DNA from: Corynebacterium mustelae
GTDB lineage: Bacteria; Actinomycetota; Actinomycetes; Mycobacteriales; Mycobacteriaceae
Assembly (NCBI RefSeq): GCF_001020985.1
Contig: NZ_CP011542.1
Coordinates: forward strand, 3,162,001 to 3,226,000
Direction of reading: 5' to 3'
DNA length: 64,000 bases
In this document: positions 18,345-27,173 of the stretch, in pieces
Position numbering within the stretch: the stretch's first letter is position 1
Layout of the letters: each line of letters opens with the position of its first letter
Position numbers and translations under genes: made by a program
Notes under the pieces: model-generated
What the model was told of the DNA's origin: nothing
Seen by the model: the letters and a program-made list of their open reading frames with translations, nothing else
Databases searched by the model: none

Positions 18345-19345
18345 TGAAGAATATTGAAGTTTTAGAGGCGCTGGAGCTAGCCGCTTCCGACCAATGGGGG
18401 ATTATCACTACTGCGCAAGCCCAACGGGAAGGCGTTAGTCGACTTCAGCTGGGGCGCCTGGCCAACAAAGGCGTTGTCATGCGAGTACGTCAAGGAGTGT
18501 ACCTTTTGCCATCAGCCCAACATGGGCCTTTCACGGACATCCGCGTTGCTTGGGTTGCACTAGGCGGAGATCTGTTTCCTGATGAACGATGGGAATTAGA
18601 GGAAAAGCTTGTCGTTTCGCATGAATCTGCTGCGCTTATCCATCGGATTGGGGACTTGATTCCAGCGAAGTTAACGTTTACTTCAACGACAAGGAAACAA
18701 ACGTCTCGAGACGACATTTATATCTATGTTAATCGTGGAGTCTCGTGGGCAGACGTTGTCAATGTTGATGGCTTACCAGTGACATCAGTAGAACGTACAG
18801 TAGCTGATTTGGCAGCAAAGAAAATCGAGTTTGGTTACTTGGCCACGATCGTTGTAGATGCGTTGCAAAAAGAGGGAGTCCGATCGAGAACTCTTTCTAC
18901 CAAGCTTGACGGTGTAGCAGGGGCCTATGGTTTTGCTTCTGGTCAGGAACTGGTGCTTGAATGCCAACAGCAAGAGGAAACGGAAGGACACCGACACGAG
19001 ATTGAGGCCGATCTTCCCCCAGCCATCAGGCAGGCCCTGGAGGAATTGGCTGTACAGAACTCTTCCGTTATAAGAACAATCATTGAAGAACTATATCGAC
19101 AACAGACGGATAGTGGTTCACCATCCGCAACGCTTGCCGAACTCGCCACGAAGGACGTGCCTGTGAATACACCATTTCTGGATTCACTGTTAAAGAAACA
19201 AGTTGACCGCTCTACGAAACCAATAAAATCAATCATTGAGGAATCTCGGAGTTTTGCAAAGACACAACGTGCGCTAGATACGTTTTCACGCAGATCAAAA
19301 CAGGATTCTGATAGAAGTTCTGATGTCGAAAAAGAAGGGGAGTAG
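18344..19345 (+). CDS. abiEi: AbiEi antitoxin / transcriptional repressor (Type IV TA)
   Basis: A 333-aa protein. The N-terminal winged-helix domain (about 10-75: DQWGIITTAQAQREGVSRLQLGRL, VRQGVYLLPSA) and the central AbiEi C-terminal antitoxin domain (SRDDIYIYVNRGVSWADVV, TSVERTVADL) are clear. The last 100 residues are extra and helical. The ATG at 18344 has AGGTG seven bases upstream; the GTG at 18335 is a poorer start. AbiEi represses its own promoter and counteracts AbiEii. Its stop lies 2 bp before the toxin start. Confidence 0.9.
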   Translation: MKNIEVLEALELAASDQWGIITTAQAQREGVSRLQLGRLANKGVVMRVRQGVYLLPSAQHGPFTDIRVAWVALGGDLFPDERWELEEKLVVSHESAALIHRIGDLIPAKLTFTSTTRKQTSRDDIYIYVNRGVSWADVVNVDGLPVTSVERTVADLAAKKIEFGYLATIVVDALQKEGVRSRTLSTKLDGVAGAYGFASGQELVLECQQQEETEGHRHEIEADLPPAIRQALEELAVQNSSVIRTIIEELYRQQTDSGSPSATLAELATKDVPVNTPFLDSLLKKQVDRSTKPIKSIIEESRSFAKTQRALDTFSRRSKQDSDRSSDVEKEGE

Positions 19346-19347
19346 AC

Positions 19348-20286
19348 ATGAGCCAGTCTTCAAGTCGCGCCGCGGAGCGCGACTTTAAAAGAAGCCTTTC
19401 TACTCGCATCGGTAACCTTGCGAAGGAAACAAAACGGAGCAGGGACAGCATTCAATTTGAGTTAGTTTTTCAGTGCTTCCTCCATCGGGTTTTTACTGAG
19501 GCTACTGACGCCACACAATGGGTGTTGAAAGGGGGAACTGCCTTGTTAATGCGTAATGGGCATGGTCGCTTCACCCAAGACATTGATTTAGCTCGGGCTA
19601 CAAACTGGGAAAACCCGGATGAGATACGTAGAGAATTTGAGCAGATTGCTCAGCGAAAAGTCCATGATCCTTTTACTTTTTCGGTGACGTCAGTGCATAC
19701 TACAAGTTCTCCCCGACCCGATGGATACGCAACGCCGACAGTTGAGGTGAAGCTGGAAGCTAAGCTGGGCGCGACTGTTTATCACAGGATTAAAATCGAT
19801 GTCTCTGTTCAGCGACATACTCAAGCCCCAATGGAACGAGTACCCATTGATCCTCTCCTCAATCAGCTAACCAAGGACGGAGGGTATGATTCTTTCGATA
19901 TTTTTGCGACCGCTATCGAAGCACATCTTGCGGACAAAATCTGCGCTATGTACGAAATCCACCATAGTGGGGCTAGTAATCGTTTTCACGATTTAGCCGA
20001 CATCATTCAAATTATCTGTACACAAAATTTTTCCGCTGCAAAACTGGTAAATGTTCTAGAACACGAAGCTCGCCGTCGCAGTATTACGTGGCCGACGAAG
20101 CTAGTTCTCCCTAGTCCCGAATGGGAGAAAAATTATAAACAGAACGCCCCTAGCTACGGACTACCAGTAGAGCTTTATCCTTTAGAGGCTTCACTGGATT
20201 TCGCAGGAAAATGTCTGGACGAAGTCCTACAACTTCAACGTATCCATGGCACCTGGAACTACCTGAGACGTATATGGGAGGATTAG
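19348..20286 (+). CDS. abiEii: AbiEii nucleotidyltransferase toxin (Type IV TA)
   Basis: A 312-aa nucleotidyltransferase-like toxin. Motif I (VLKGGTALLMRNG) and the following RFTQDIDLA are the conserved GS/GG and DxD signatures. Lys and Asp residues later in AHLADKICAMYE and RFHDLADII match the AbiEii family. AbiEii-type toxins block growth, some by adding nucleotides to tRNA acceptor ends, and several abort phage infection. It is co-transcribed with the antitoxin. Confidence 0.9.
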   Translation: MSQSSSRAAERDFKRSLSTRIGNLAKETKRSRDSIQFELVFQCFLHRVFTEATDATQWVLKGGTALLMRNGHGRFTQDIDLARATNWENPDEIRREFEQIAQRKVHDPFTFSVTSVHTTSSPRPDGYATPTVEVKLEAKLGATVYHRIKIDVSVQRHTQAPMERVPIDPLLNQLTKDGGYDSFDIFATAIEAHLADKICAMYEIHHSGASNRFHDLADIIQIICTQNFSAAKLVNVLEHEARRRSITWPTKLVLPSPEWEKNYKQNAPSYGLPVELYPLEASLDFAGKCLDEVLQLQRIHGTWNYLRRIWED

Positions 20287-20747
20287 CAGAAACTATTCAA
20301 CACCGTGAAGATTCTAAGGTTAAGCGGAAACTGCGCGTTTTTAGAAGTTTCATTTGCCTAAATTGAGGACTGCCCCACCTTACCAACGTAGCCGCAGTGT
20401 TTAACAAGTTTAGGTGGGCTTGGGCTTCGCTTGTCGACGTTTTAACGCCACCTCCCGCATGTAGCTGAACAGTCTCTCTGTTGCATTCATCCTCACTGAG
20501 CGAATGGTGGTAACGAATAGGCAGGGCTTACGGTGACATATCACTCCGTCCGATGGGGAAACCCAATCGATAGTGCAAACCAGTCATGAGCGCTGGGCCT
20601 GAACTTATAGTGCACCACATCATCTAAACCCCGTGTGTTGAATGATTTATTGCCCAAACCGCAGCGCCCATCGACCCACATGTACTCGCTGGCAGACCGT
20701 AAAACTTCTAGATTCTTATCCGCTGCGATCATGCTTACTCTTCCGTA
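20287..20747. other. Intergenic region with a doubtful small frame
   Basis: 460 bp between the AbiE toxin and the phosphatase gene. A minus-strand frame at 20541-20732 (63 aa, containing EYMWVDGRCGLGNKSF) has no recognised family and may be debris of a longer gene. Nothing else is supported. Confidence 0.35.
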
Positions 20748-21404
20748 TCAGACGACCTCATCCGCCCAGTGTAGACACCGCCAACTGCCGAAGTCGCCGG
20801 TTGGTTCGATGACGGCGAGGGAGCCATTGGCAATGTACCGGTCATTGATAACAGAGCGGTCGCAGGTGGTTCCGTGCAGTCCGATCAGGCGAATCGCGGC
20901 GCCGTGCGATACAACAAAAAGGTCTTTGCCAGCTGCTTGTTCGTAAGCCTTATGGAGGGAAGGAACGTAGCGGTTAAGGAGTTGTCGTGGGGTTTCACCA
21001 CCAGGAAGCCCCACGTCAAGATGCCCAGCTTTCCAGCCGGTTAGCGCCTGATTGTAGTGCTGGTGCGCTTCCTCGGAATTGTGGCCTTCGTAATCGCCGC
21101 AATAGATTTCGTGTAATCCAGGAAAAACTGCGGTGGGTACGGCGGAAACGCCGACCCCAAGTTCCCCACTGGTTTGTGCACCGTAGCCCAGCATCGCCAG
21201 GTGCAGGCTTTGTTGGGCGCGTAGCGCAATGGAGCTGACAGCAAGCCCCAGTTCCGGGGCTATTTCGCGCAGTCGTTGCCCAGCCGCGAGTGCTTGTGAG
21301 CGGCCCATGTCGGTGAGCTCCGCCCCTGGGGGTCGGGTATCGAGATAGCGGCGTGCGTTGGAAAGCGTGCGGCCATGCCGCATGAGAATGATTTTTCCGC
21401 CCAT
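20748..21404 (-). CDS. Histidine phosphatase (phosphoglycerate-mutase family)
   Basis: A 218-aa enzyme of the 2H-phosphatase fold. The phosphorylated His lies in LMRHGRTLSNARRY at residues 7-10, and the second catalytic His in LFVVSHGAAIRLI near 165. The acid residue is in EIYCGDYEGHN. The substrate cannot be predicted. It follows pheA directly (TAATG overlap region), a pairing common in corynebacteria and mycobacteria, so co-transcription is likely. Confidence 0.9.
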   Translation of the reverse strand: MGGKIILMRHGRTLSNARRYLDTRPPGAELTDMGRSQALAAGQRLREIAPELGLAVSSIALRAQQSLHLAMLGYGAQTSGELGVGVSAVPTAVFPGLHEIYCGDYEGHNSEEAHQHYNQALTGWKAGHLDVGLPGGETPRQLLNRYVPSLHKAYEQAAGKDLFVVSHGAAIRLIGLHGTTCDRSVINDRYIANGSLAVIEPTGDFGSWRCLHWADEVV

Positions 21405-22352
21405 TTATTCTGACTCGCTTTCCTGCCCTACTGCTGCGGCTTTCACCCACGCGTCGGCTTCCGCTAATCGTTGTCTGTGTTGATGAAGTTCTAATTCGCG
21501 GTCATTTGCTTGTGCCACTGGCCAGGAGCCTAAAAACCTAATGGAATCGCAATGAGTGTATAACGCGCGCAGCGCTTCGGCCACAAGCGGGTCGGCGATA
21601 TGCCCGTTGATATCAACGTGGAAGCGGTAAGTGCCTAACCCGGTTTCGATGGGTCGAGATTCAATCCGGGATAGGTCCACGCCCCGCACCGCAAACTCAG
21701 TGAGAGCGGCAACAAGGGAACCGGGTTCATTGCGCAGCGTAAATACCACTGCGGTGCGGTCAACCCCGGTGGGCTTAGGTGGCGGGCCGCTGGGACCAAC
21801 CACAACAAAACGGGTGCGGGCACCGGCGACGTCGGCGATGTCATCGGCGACGATGTCAAGGGCGAATAAGTCCGCCGAACGGGTGGGCGCTGCGGCGAGG
21901 TCGGCGCCGCCGTCGGCGACGAGTTGCGCGGCGGCCGCGTTGGAGGATGCGGGAATGAATTCGTGTTCCCCGATGGTTTCCGCCAGCCACGTTTTCACTT
22001 GTTGATAGGCAACCGGGTGGGTTGCCACTCGGTGGACCTGCGATAGGTCGATGCCGGGTTTCACCATCATCGCAAAGGCGATAGGAAGATCCAGTTCGGC
22101 ATAAATATGGACGCCGCGGCCAGCAGCAATGGCGTCGAAAGTGGGGGTGACGGGGCCGTCGACGGAGTTCTCAATGGCGACACAGGCGAAATCCGCGGCA
22201 CCGTCGCGCACGGCGTCGATGGCTTCGCGCGGATTGGTTGCTGGAAGTGGCGTGATGTCTAATGTGCGAAATACCCCGGTTTCGGCGAATTTCCACAGGG
22301 CGGCTTCGGTGAATGTTCCTGCGGGGCCGAGGTAGGAAACAGTGGCGCTCAT
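21405..22352 (-). CDS. pheA: Prephenate dehydratase
   Basis: A 315-aa monofunctional enzyme converting prephenate to phenylpyruvate in phenylalanine synthesis. The catalytic domain covers about 1-185 (YLGPAGTFTEAAL, ACVAIENSVDGPV, TRFVVVG). The ACT regulatory domain follows at about 200-280 with the Phe-binding motif SRIESRPIETGLG. It draws on chorismate, the same branch point used by the phenazine operon at 31-45 kb. Confidence 0.95.
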   Translation of the reverse strand: MSATVSYLGPAGTFTEAALWKFAETGVFRTLDITPLPATNPREAIDAVRDGAADFACVAIENSVDGPVTPTFDAIAAGRGVHIYAELDLPIAFAMMVKPGIDLSQVHRVATHPVAYQQVKTWLAETIGEHEFIPASSNAAAAQLVADGGADLAAAPTRSADLFALDIVADDIADVAGARTRFVVVGPSGPPPKPTGVDRTAVVFTLRNEPGSLVAALTEFAVRGVDLSRIESRPIETGLGTYRFHVDINGHIADPLVAEALRALYTHCDSIRFLGSWPVAQANDRELELHQHRQRLAEADAWVKAAAVGQESESE

Positions 22353-22411
22353 GGCATTACAGCTTATCGGGTATTTGTTAGTGTGCGACAGTTAGCGGGT
22401 ACTCTTGCACC

Positions 22412-23590
22412 ATGTCAGAATCCGTAGAGTCCTTTGCGCAATTATGCGCGGCGGTAGAAAAACTGCGTCCGGAAGAGCATGGTTTTGCATTTTTCGACCC
22501 TTCGGCAACCCCCACACATTCCGGCAGACTCAGTGGCTGGATCATTCCGGCGAAGGATTTATCAGACGTCGCAGGTATGCCGACCACCATGGGTTCGGTG
22601 CATCGAACGTATATCGCCGAAGATACGGATGAATTTATCAGTGCTTTTCGACGCCAGGGGGCACTCGTACCCGGCAAATCCTTAAGCCCAGAAATGGGAC
22701 TAACTGCCTATACCGAGCCGGTTGGGTTACCCCACCCCGATAACCCAACATTGCCGGGGCATACACCTGGTGGTTCCTCCGGCGGGGCGGCCGTCATGGT
22801 GGCACGCGGGCTGGTACGGGCCGCGCACGCCTCGGATGGTGGTGGTTCCATCCGGGTCCCGGCTGCGTGCACTGGCTTAGTAGGCTTCAAGCCCACGCAT
22901 TCGGTGGGTTTTGCCAATCCGGTCGCCCAAGGTTTTATCACCGCAACCGTGGCCGACGCTGCGTTTGTGCATGATATCCCCCTGGTTTCCGATCTGCGCC
23001 CCTTGCGGGTCGGGGTGTTGTTTGAGCCGGTTCATGCGGAAGCTGACCTCGCCGACCACTTAGGTGCCGCTGTGGATGCGGCCGCAGCTACGTTAAGCGC
23101 GGCAGGGCATACGGTAATTCCAGTCAGTCGCCCCTATGGTGATGCACCATTCGCGGCGTTTAAAGACATCCTGGCGTTGCGGTCAACGAAGATCACTGGC
23201 GATGCCTCTCCTATAGTGTCCTGGCTTCAAGACCTGGGATTAGGAATCGGACCTCGCCGCCGCGACGCGGCCGTTACGGAATTCATGTCGGTGCGATCGC
23301 AGTTGCTTCGGGCCTGGGATATTGATGTCCTGCTCAGCCCGATGCTGACTTTCGATCCGCCACCGATTGGGTATTTTTCTGCCATGAAGCCGGAAGATGA
23401 TTTCTATGCCCAAACGCAATGGACACCGTGGGGCACGATGTTTAACATATCTGGTTTAGCTGCCGTTTCGATTCCGTTCCAGCGGATCCGCACCCCTATT
23501 CACTTGGGTGCGTTACGGGCGTCGCAAAGCGAATTATTAAGCCTCGCAGCATCCCTGGTACCAGACCCGCACCGCCGCGTGGAGGATTAA
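22412..23590 (+). CDS. Amidase-signature-family amidase
   Basis: A 392-aa hydrolase. The Ser-cisSer-Lys triad is recognisable: Lys in IIPAKDLSDVAG, the Gly/Ser-rich PGGSSGGAAVMVARG, and the nucleophile segment DGGGSIRVPAACTGLVGFKPT. It is shorter than typical GatA-like proteins (about 450-480 aa), and a stand-alone function on small amides is likely. The substrate is unknown. It is followed 4 bp later by the CPBP gene. Confidence 0.9.
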   Translation: MSESVESFAQLCAAVEKLRPEEHGFAFFDPSATPTHSGRLSGWIIPAKDLSDVAGMPTTMGSVHRTYIAEDTDEFISAFRRQGALVPGKSLSPEMGLTAYTEPVGLPHPDNPTLPGHTPGGSSGGAAVMVARGLVRAAHASDGGGSIRVPAACTGLVGFKPTHSVGFANPVAQGFITATVADAAFVHDIPLVSDLRPLRVGVLFEPVHAEADLADHLGAAVDAAAATLSAAGHTVIPVSRPYGDAPFAAFKDILALRSTKITGDASPIVSWLQDLGLGIGPRRRDAAVTEFMSVRSQLLRAWDIDVLLSPMLTFDPPPIGYFSAMKPEDDFYAQTQWTPWGTMFNISGLAAVSIPFQRIRTPIHLGALRASQSELLSLAASLVPDPHRRVED

Positions 23591-23594
23591 CGCA

Positions 23595-24329
23595 ATGCCT
23601 ATGCCCCGGAAGAAGCTACTGCATGAGATAGCGATCGTCCTTGTTATCACCTTCGGAATATCTGGTCTACGTTCAGCGTTGCGGTTGATCAATTCGTTGG
23701 CTCAACCTGAGCCATTGAATAAGCAGACTGCCACCATTACTGACCATCAGTCGACGGTCATGTGGATCGACTTGGCGTTGCAATTATGCAGCGCGGCAGT
23801 GTTATTCGGCTGGGGCTTTTTGGCGTTGTTCTTGCTGGGACGCACGCTTAACTCCGATGTAGAACGCTGGCCGACGAATATCGCACATGGTGCGGGACTA
23901 GCCGCCCTCATTGGGTTGCCGGGCTTAGCATTGTATGTGGCGGCGGTACACTTTGGCTGGAGCAAACAAGTAGTTCCCTCAGCACTAGATAACGTCTGGT
24001 GGGAAGCACCCGTTTTGATTATCTGGTCGGCAGCCAATGCCTTTGCCGAAGAAATCATCGTGGTGCTGTGGTTTCTAAGCAGGTTGAAACAACTGAACAT
24101 CTCCCCACTGTGGGCGCTTAGTTTATCGGCACTCCTTCGAGGAAGTTACCACCTCTACCAGGGGATTTCTGCCGGTTTTGGCAATATTATTATGGGACTG
24201 ATTTTCGGTGCCTATTTCTATAAAACCGCGCGGATATGGCCGTTGATTATCGCCCATTTCCTCATCGACATCGTCGCGTTTGTAGGCTATTCCCTGCTGC
24301 GCGGCAATTTGAGCTTCTTAGGCTTGTAA
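23595..24329 (+). CDS. CPBP-family intramembrane metalloprotease
   Basis: A 244-aa multi-pass membrane protein. The CPBP/Abi motif is present as NAFAEEIIVVLWFLSRL (the EE pair), with HxxxD-type ligand HFLIDIVAF near the C-terminus and the helix SALLRGSYHLYQG between. About six hydrophobic segments are visible. Family members process prenylated or other membrane proteins, and some confer bacteriocin self-immunity. The role here is unknown. Confidence 0.8.
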   Translation: MPMPRKKLLHEIAIVLVITFGISGLRSALRLINSLAQPEPLNKQTATITDHQSTVMWIDLALQLCSAAVLFGWGFLALFLLGRTLNSDVERWPTNIAHGAGLAALIGLPGLALYVAAVHFGWSKQVVPSALDNVWWEAPVLIIWSAANAFAEEIIVVLWFLSRLKQLNISPLWALSLSALLRGSYHLYQGISAGFGNIIMGLIFGAYFYKTARIWPLIIAHFLIDIVAFVGYSLLRGNLSFLGL

Positions 24330-24383
24330 TTTTTTAAGCTGCGCACCGCTAACCCACCGTGGTTTTCTACTAGTCTTAACCCT

Positions 24384-25700
24384 ATGACTTCGCAGGGTTC
24401 TCGCAAAGATGACTACCTCCGCAATGCGCAGGGGGAAATAATCAAGGATCGATTTGGTCGCCCCGTCCTCCGGCGCGGCACCCCGACCACGCAGTCGTCG
24501 GCAAGCAACCCAACCCACGGAAACGCCCCGGTGCGCAGACCACGCCGCGACGGCAGCGGCGCGTCACGGCCGCACCAGCAACCACCTGCACCTACGCAGC
24601 AACCAGCTACCCGCTATGAAGCTTTTCCCGCCCAACAGCGGCAACTACAGCAACCGCAACAGCAACAACCACCTCGGCCTAAACAATACTTTCCGCCCGC
24701 ACAACCCACTCGGGCCGCACCCAGTAACTACCAACAACCACAGCCACGCCCAGTGCAACCAGCACACATCCCGGCCAGCCCGGCGCGCCGCCGTCGGTTC
24801 CGGCCTCGGGGTTGTGTGGCTGGCTTTACCTGGCTGGTCGCCATTGTCTTGGTTTTGGGTATCGCTGGCACGCTGTGGCTTGATTCCCGGTTAAACCGTA
24901 CCGATGCCGAACCGGTGCAACATGTTGCGAATACCGCTGGCACGAACTGGCTTTTGGTTGGTTCGGATTCTCGCACGGGGCTGAGCGAAGAAGATGTGCA
25001 GCGGCTAGGCACCGGTGGCGACATTGGTTCCATGCGTACCGACACGATTATGTTGTTGCATATTCCGCGTAGCGGGAAAGCCACCCTTGTTTCGTTGCCG
25101 CGTGATTCCTATGTCAACATTCCGGGCTATGGGATGAATAAGATCAACGCAGCGTTTACCTTCGGCGGCGCTCCGCTTTTGAGCCAAACGGTGGAGGAAG
25201 CCACTGGGCTTCGGATCGACCACTACGCCGAGATCGGCATGGGTGGTCTTGCCAATGTTGTCGATGCGGTTGGTGGCATTGAGGTGTGCCCGGAGTACCC
25301 CATTGAGGATCCGCTGGCTAATTTGTACATCGGCGCTGGCTGCCAGACGATTGACGGCCCGACCGCGTTGGGTTACGTGCGTACCCGCGCCACCCCGATG
25401 GGGGATTTGGATCGGGTACAGCGGCAACGGGAGTTCTTCACGGCGTTGGTGAAGAAGACGTCGTCGACAGGTACCCTGGCTAATCCGCTGCGGATCATGC
25501 CGACGATCAATACCGTCACCGGCAGTTTTACGGTTGGGGAATCCGACCATGTGTGGAACCTCGCGCGGGTTGGGCTTGCCATGCGCGGCGGCCTTGCCAC
25601 CGAAACGGTTCCGGTTGCTGGTTTCGGCGATTACGACGTCGGCAGCGTCGTGTTGTGGGACGAGGCGGCTGCCGCCCAACTATTCTCCTCCCTGCAATAG
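24384..25700 (+). CDS. LytR-CpsA-Psr (LCP) family glycopolymer transferase
   Basis: A 438-aa protein with a long Gln/Pro-rich cytoplasmic N-terminus (about 45-135) and one membrane helix (about 147-168). The extracellular LCP domain runs from about 185 to the end (LLVGSDSRTG, MRTDTIMLLHI, SLPRDSYVNIPG, KINAAFTFGG, YVRTRATPMGDLDRVQRQREF with the Arg/Asp catalytic set). In Corynebacteriales LCP enzymes attach arabinogalactan to peptidoglycan. The assignment is firm; which polymer it handles is not determined. Confidence 0.93.
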   Translation: MTSQGSRKDDYLRNAQGEIIKDRFGRPVLRRGTPTTQSSASNPTHGNAPVRRPRRDGSGASRPHQQPPAPTQQPATRYEAFPAQQRQLQQPQQQQPPRPKQYFPPAQPTRAAPSNYQQPQPRPVQPAHIPASPARRRRFRPRGCVAGFTWLVAIVLVLGIAGTLWLDSRLNRTDAEPVQHVANTAGTNWLLVGSDSRTGLSEEDVQRLGTGGDIGSMRTDTIMLLHIPRSGKATLVSLPRDSYVNIPGYGMNKINAAFTFGGAPLLSQTVEEATGLRIDHYAEIGMGGLANVVDAVGGIEVCPEYPIEDPLANLYIGAGCQTIDGPTALGYVRTRATPMGDLDRVQRQREFFTALVKKTSSTGTLANPLRIMPTINTVTGSFTVGESDHVWNLARVGLAMRGGLATETVPVAGFGDYDVGSVVLWDEAAAAQLFSSLQ

Positions 25701-25732
25701 TCTTTGCTTTTCGACGCCCTCGGGTAGTCCGC

Positions 25733-25778
25733 CCCGCCGGGGTTACTTCGATTACATCGGTGTTCCGGGCGGGGTTTT
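25733..25778 (+). terminator. Probable terminator after the LCP gene
   Basis: CCCCGCC (25733-25739) pairs with GGCGGGG (25768-25774), followed directly by TTTTA. The stem is short with a long loop, so confidence is moderate. A copy of GCTTTTCGACGCC (25706) lies between the stop codon and the stem. Confidence 0.6.
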
Positions 25779-26027
25779 ATGCTGTGTGGCGATAATTAAC
25801 ATCTTGCTTATCATCGACTTGGGGAGACCAACCTCGGACTCTATATATGCCGTTATAAGGTAAAAGTGAGTTATGGAAATACAGTGACCTGAGCCAGTGT
25901 TGATGTGATCAACTTCCATGAGATTTTCATCATTCCATTTCTAACGCTATGAAATCACCAACGTAAAGCGTAGAATGGCTGACACTTAATATTTGCTTTC
26001 ATAATTCGTCAGCAAAAGGAGGGAAAC
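25779..26027. other. Intergenic region before the Panacea/Doc pair
   Basis: About 250 bp of A+T-rich sequence with no gene. It must contain the promoter for the toxin-antitoxin pair. AAAGGAGGG immediately precedes the antitoxin ATG. Confidence 0.4.
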
Positions 26028-26600
26028 ATGGCAACTGTGTACAACGTGGGTCAGCTGATTACTGAGCTGGTTCCTAGCATTGACAAAATGCGACTTTATA
26101 AGTTGTGCTTTTTCTCTCAAGGCTGGCATCTAGCTTGGACCGGAATGCCTTTGTTCAATGAAGAGCTGCAGGCATGGACCATGGGGCCTGTACCAAAGTC
26201 CTTGCGGGATCGTTCGGACAGAATTGCTGACGGATGGATCGTTTCATTCATCCCGAATGGGGATTCAACTACGCTTTCGTCGTATGAACGTAGCGTTGTT
26301 GAAAATGTAGTTGCTTTCTATAACGCGTATTCTTCAGAAGAGCTTTCAGAAATTAGTCATGGTCGTGCATGGCTTGAGGCTCGGCGAGGGCTTCCGCACG
26401 ATGCAAAATCTGAACAGCCACTCAGCATCACCACGATTCGTGAAGAATTCACCGATCGTATCCGTTCAGGTGAACCTGCCCCTACAGCTCCGGCAGAAAT
26501 ATTCAATAATACCGACTTCAATTTTGAAGACATGCTTGAGACTGCAATCGAAATTGAAAAGGAATGGCACCGCACATTTGAACTACTTGCCAAGCGATAG
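26028..26600 (+). CDS. Panacea-domain (SocA/GepA-like, DUF4065) antitoxin
   Basis: A 190-aa protein with the Panacea fold signature: YNVGQLITELVPSIDKMRLYKLCFFSQGWHLAW, then LFNEELQAWTMGPVPKSL. The C-terminus is acidic and helical. Panacea-domain proteins neutralise diverse toxins encoded next to them. Here the next gene starts 2 bp on and encodes a Doc/Fic toxin. A very strong ribosome site (AAAGGAGGG) would ensure antitoxin excess over the TTG-initiated toxin. Confidence 0.85.
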   Translation: MATVYNVGQLITELVPSIDKMRLYKLCFFSQGWHLAWTGMPLFNEELQAWTMGPVPKSLRDRSDRIADGWIVSFIPNGDSTTLSSYERSVVENVVAFYNAYSSEELSEISHGRAWLEARRGLPHDAKSEQPLSITTIREEFTDRIRSGEPAPTAPAEIFNNTDFNFEDMLETAIEIEKEWHRTFELLAKR

Positions 26601-26602
26601 CG

Positions 26603-27103
26603 TTGTCTCCAAAAAAATTTTCACAGCAGACTGACGAGGAACGTATTGCAGCTTTCCTCGTCAGTCTCGCGTGTGAGCTTAATAAAAGATGCGGTAAACG
26701 AAAAACTAGTGAAGGGGTTCCAGAAGCATACTCCGGATACTCAGTAGAAAAAGATCTTTTGGAGTCTGCGGTTTACGCTCCTTTTCAAGTATTTAGCAAT
26801 CACCGACCTAGATATGCATCACCCTATGACCGCGCAGCCGCATTGATAGTTCACATCGCCAAAGGACACCCTTTCGGCGATGGAAATAAAAGAACAGCGC
26901 TTCACCTTGGCTTGTCCTATTTACGATACTTATCAATACGTATAACTGAACCAGATGGTGAAGCTGGATCGAGATTTGTCGAAGAAATCGTCATCAGTTC
27001 GCATCCATATGACCTATTGATCCGGCAGGCTAGCCAGCTCCTTCAAGAATGGACTGAACCTGATGCCACCGCTAAGTCGCATCGCAGTAAGCCTAATGAA
27101 TAG
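26603..27103 (+). CDS. Doc/Fic-family toxin
   Basis: A 166-aa protein with the Fic-type core HIAKGHPFGDGNKRTALHLG (about residues 87-106). This matches HxFx(D/E)GNKR; the Phe-Gly-Asp version is close to Doc. Doc phosphorylates EF-Tu and other Fic proteins AMPylate targets; which activity applies here is not determinable. The most likely start is TTG at 26603, two bases after the antitoxin stop and without its own strong ribosome site, fitting low toxin expression by translational coupling. Confidence 0.85.
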   Translation: MSPKKFSQQTDEERIAAFLVSLACELNKRCGKRKTSEGVPEAYSGYSVEKDLLESAVYAPFQVFSNHRPRYASPYDRAAALIVHIAKGHPFGDGNKRTALHLGLSYLRYLSIRITEPDGEAGSRFVEEIVISSHPYDLLIRQASQLLQEWTEPDATAKSHRSKPNE

Positions 27104-27173
27104 GTGCACTCTCTGATATCAGTCACTGTATCTCCCAGCCCAAGTAGAAAATATAGCAATACTTCTATATGAC

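Noticed and set aside
20541..20732. 63-aa gene after AbiEii
   Set aside because: Weak ribosome site and no recognised family; kept only as a remark in the intergenic entry.
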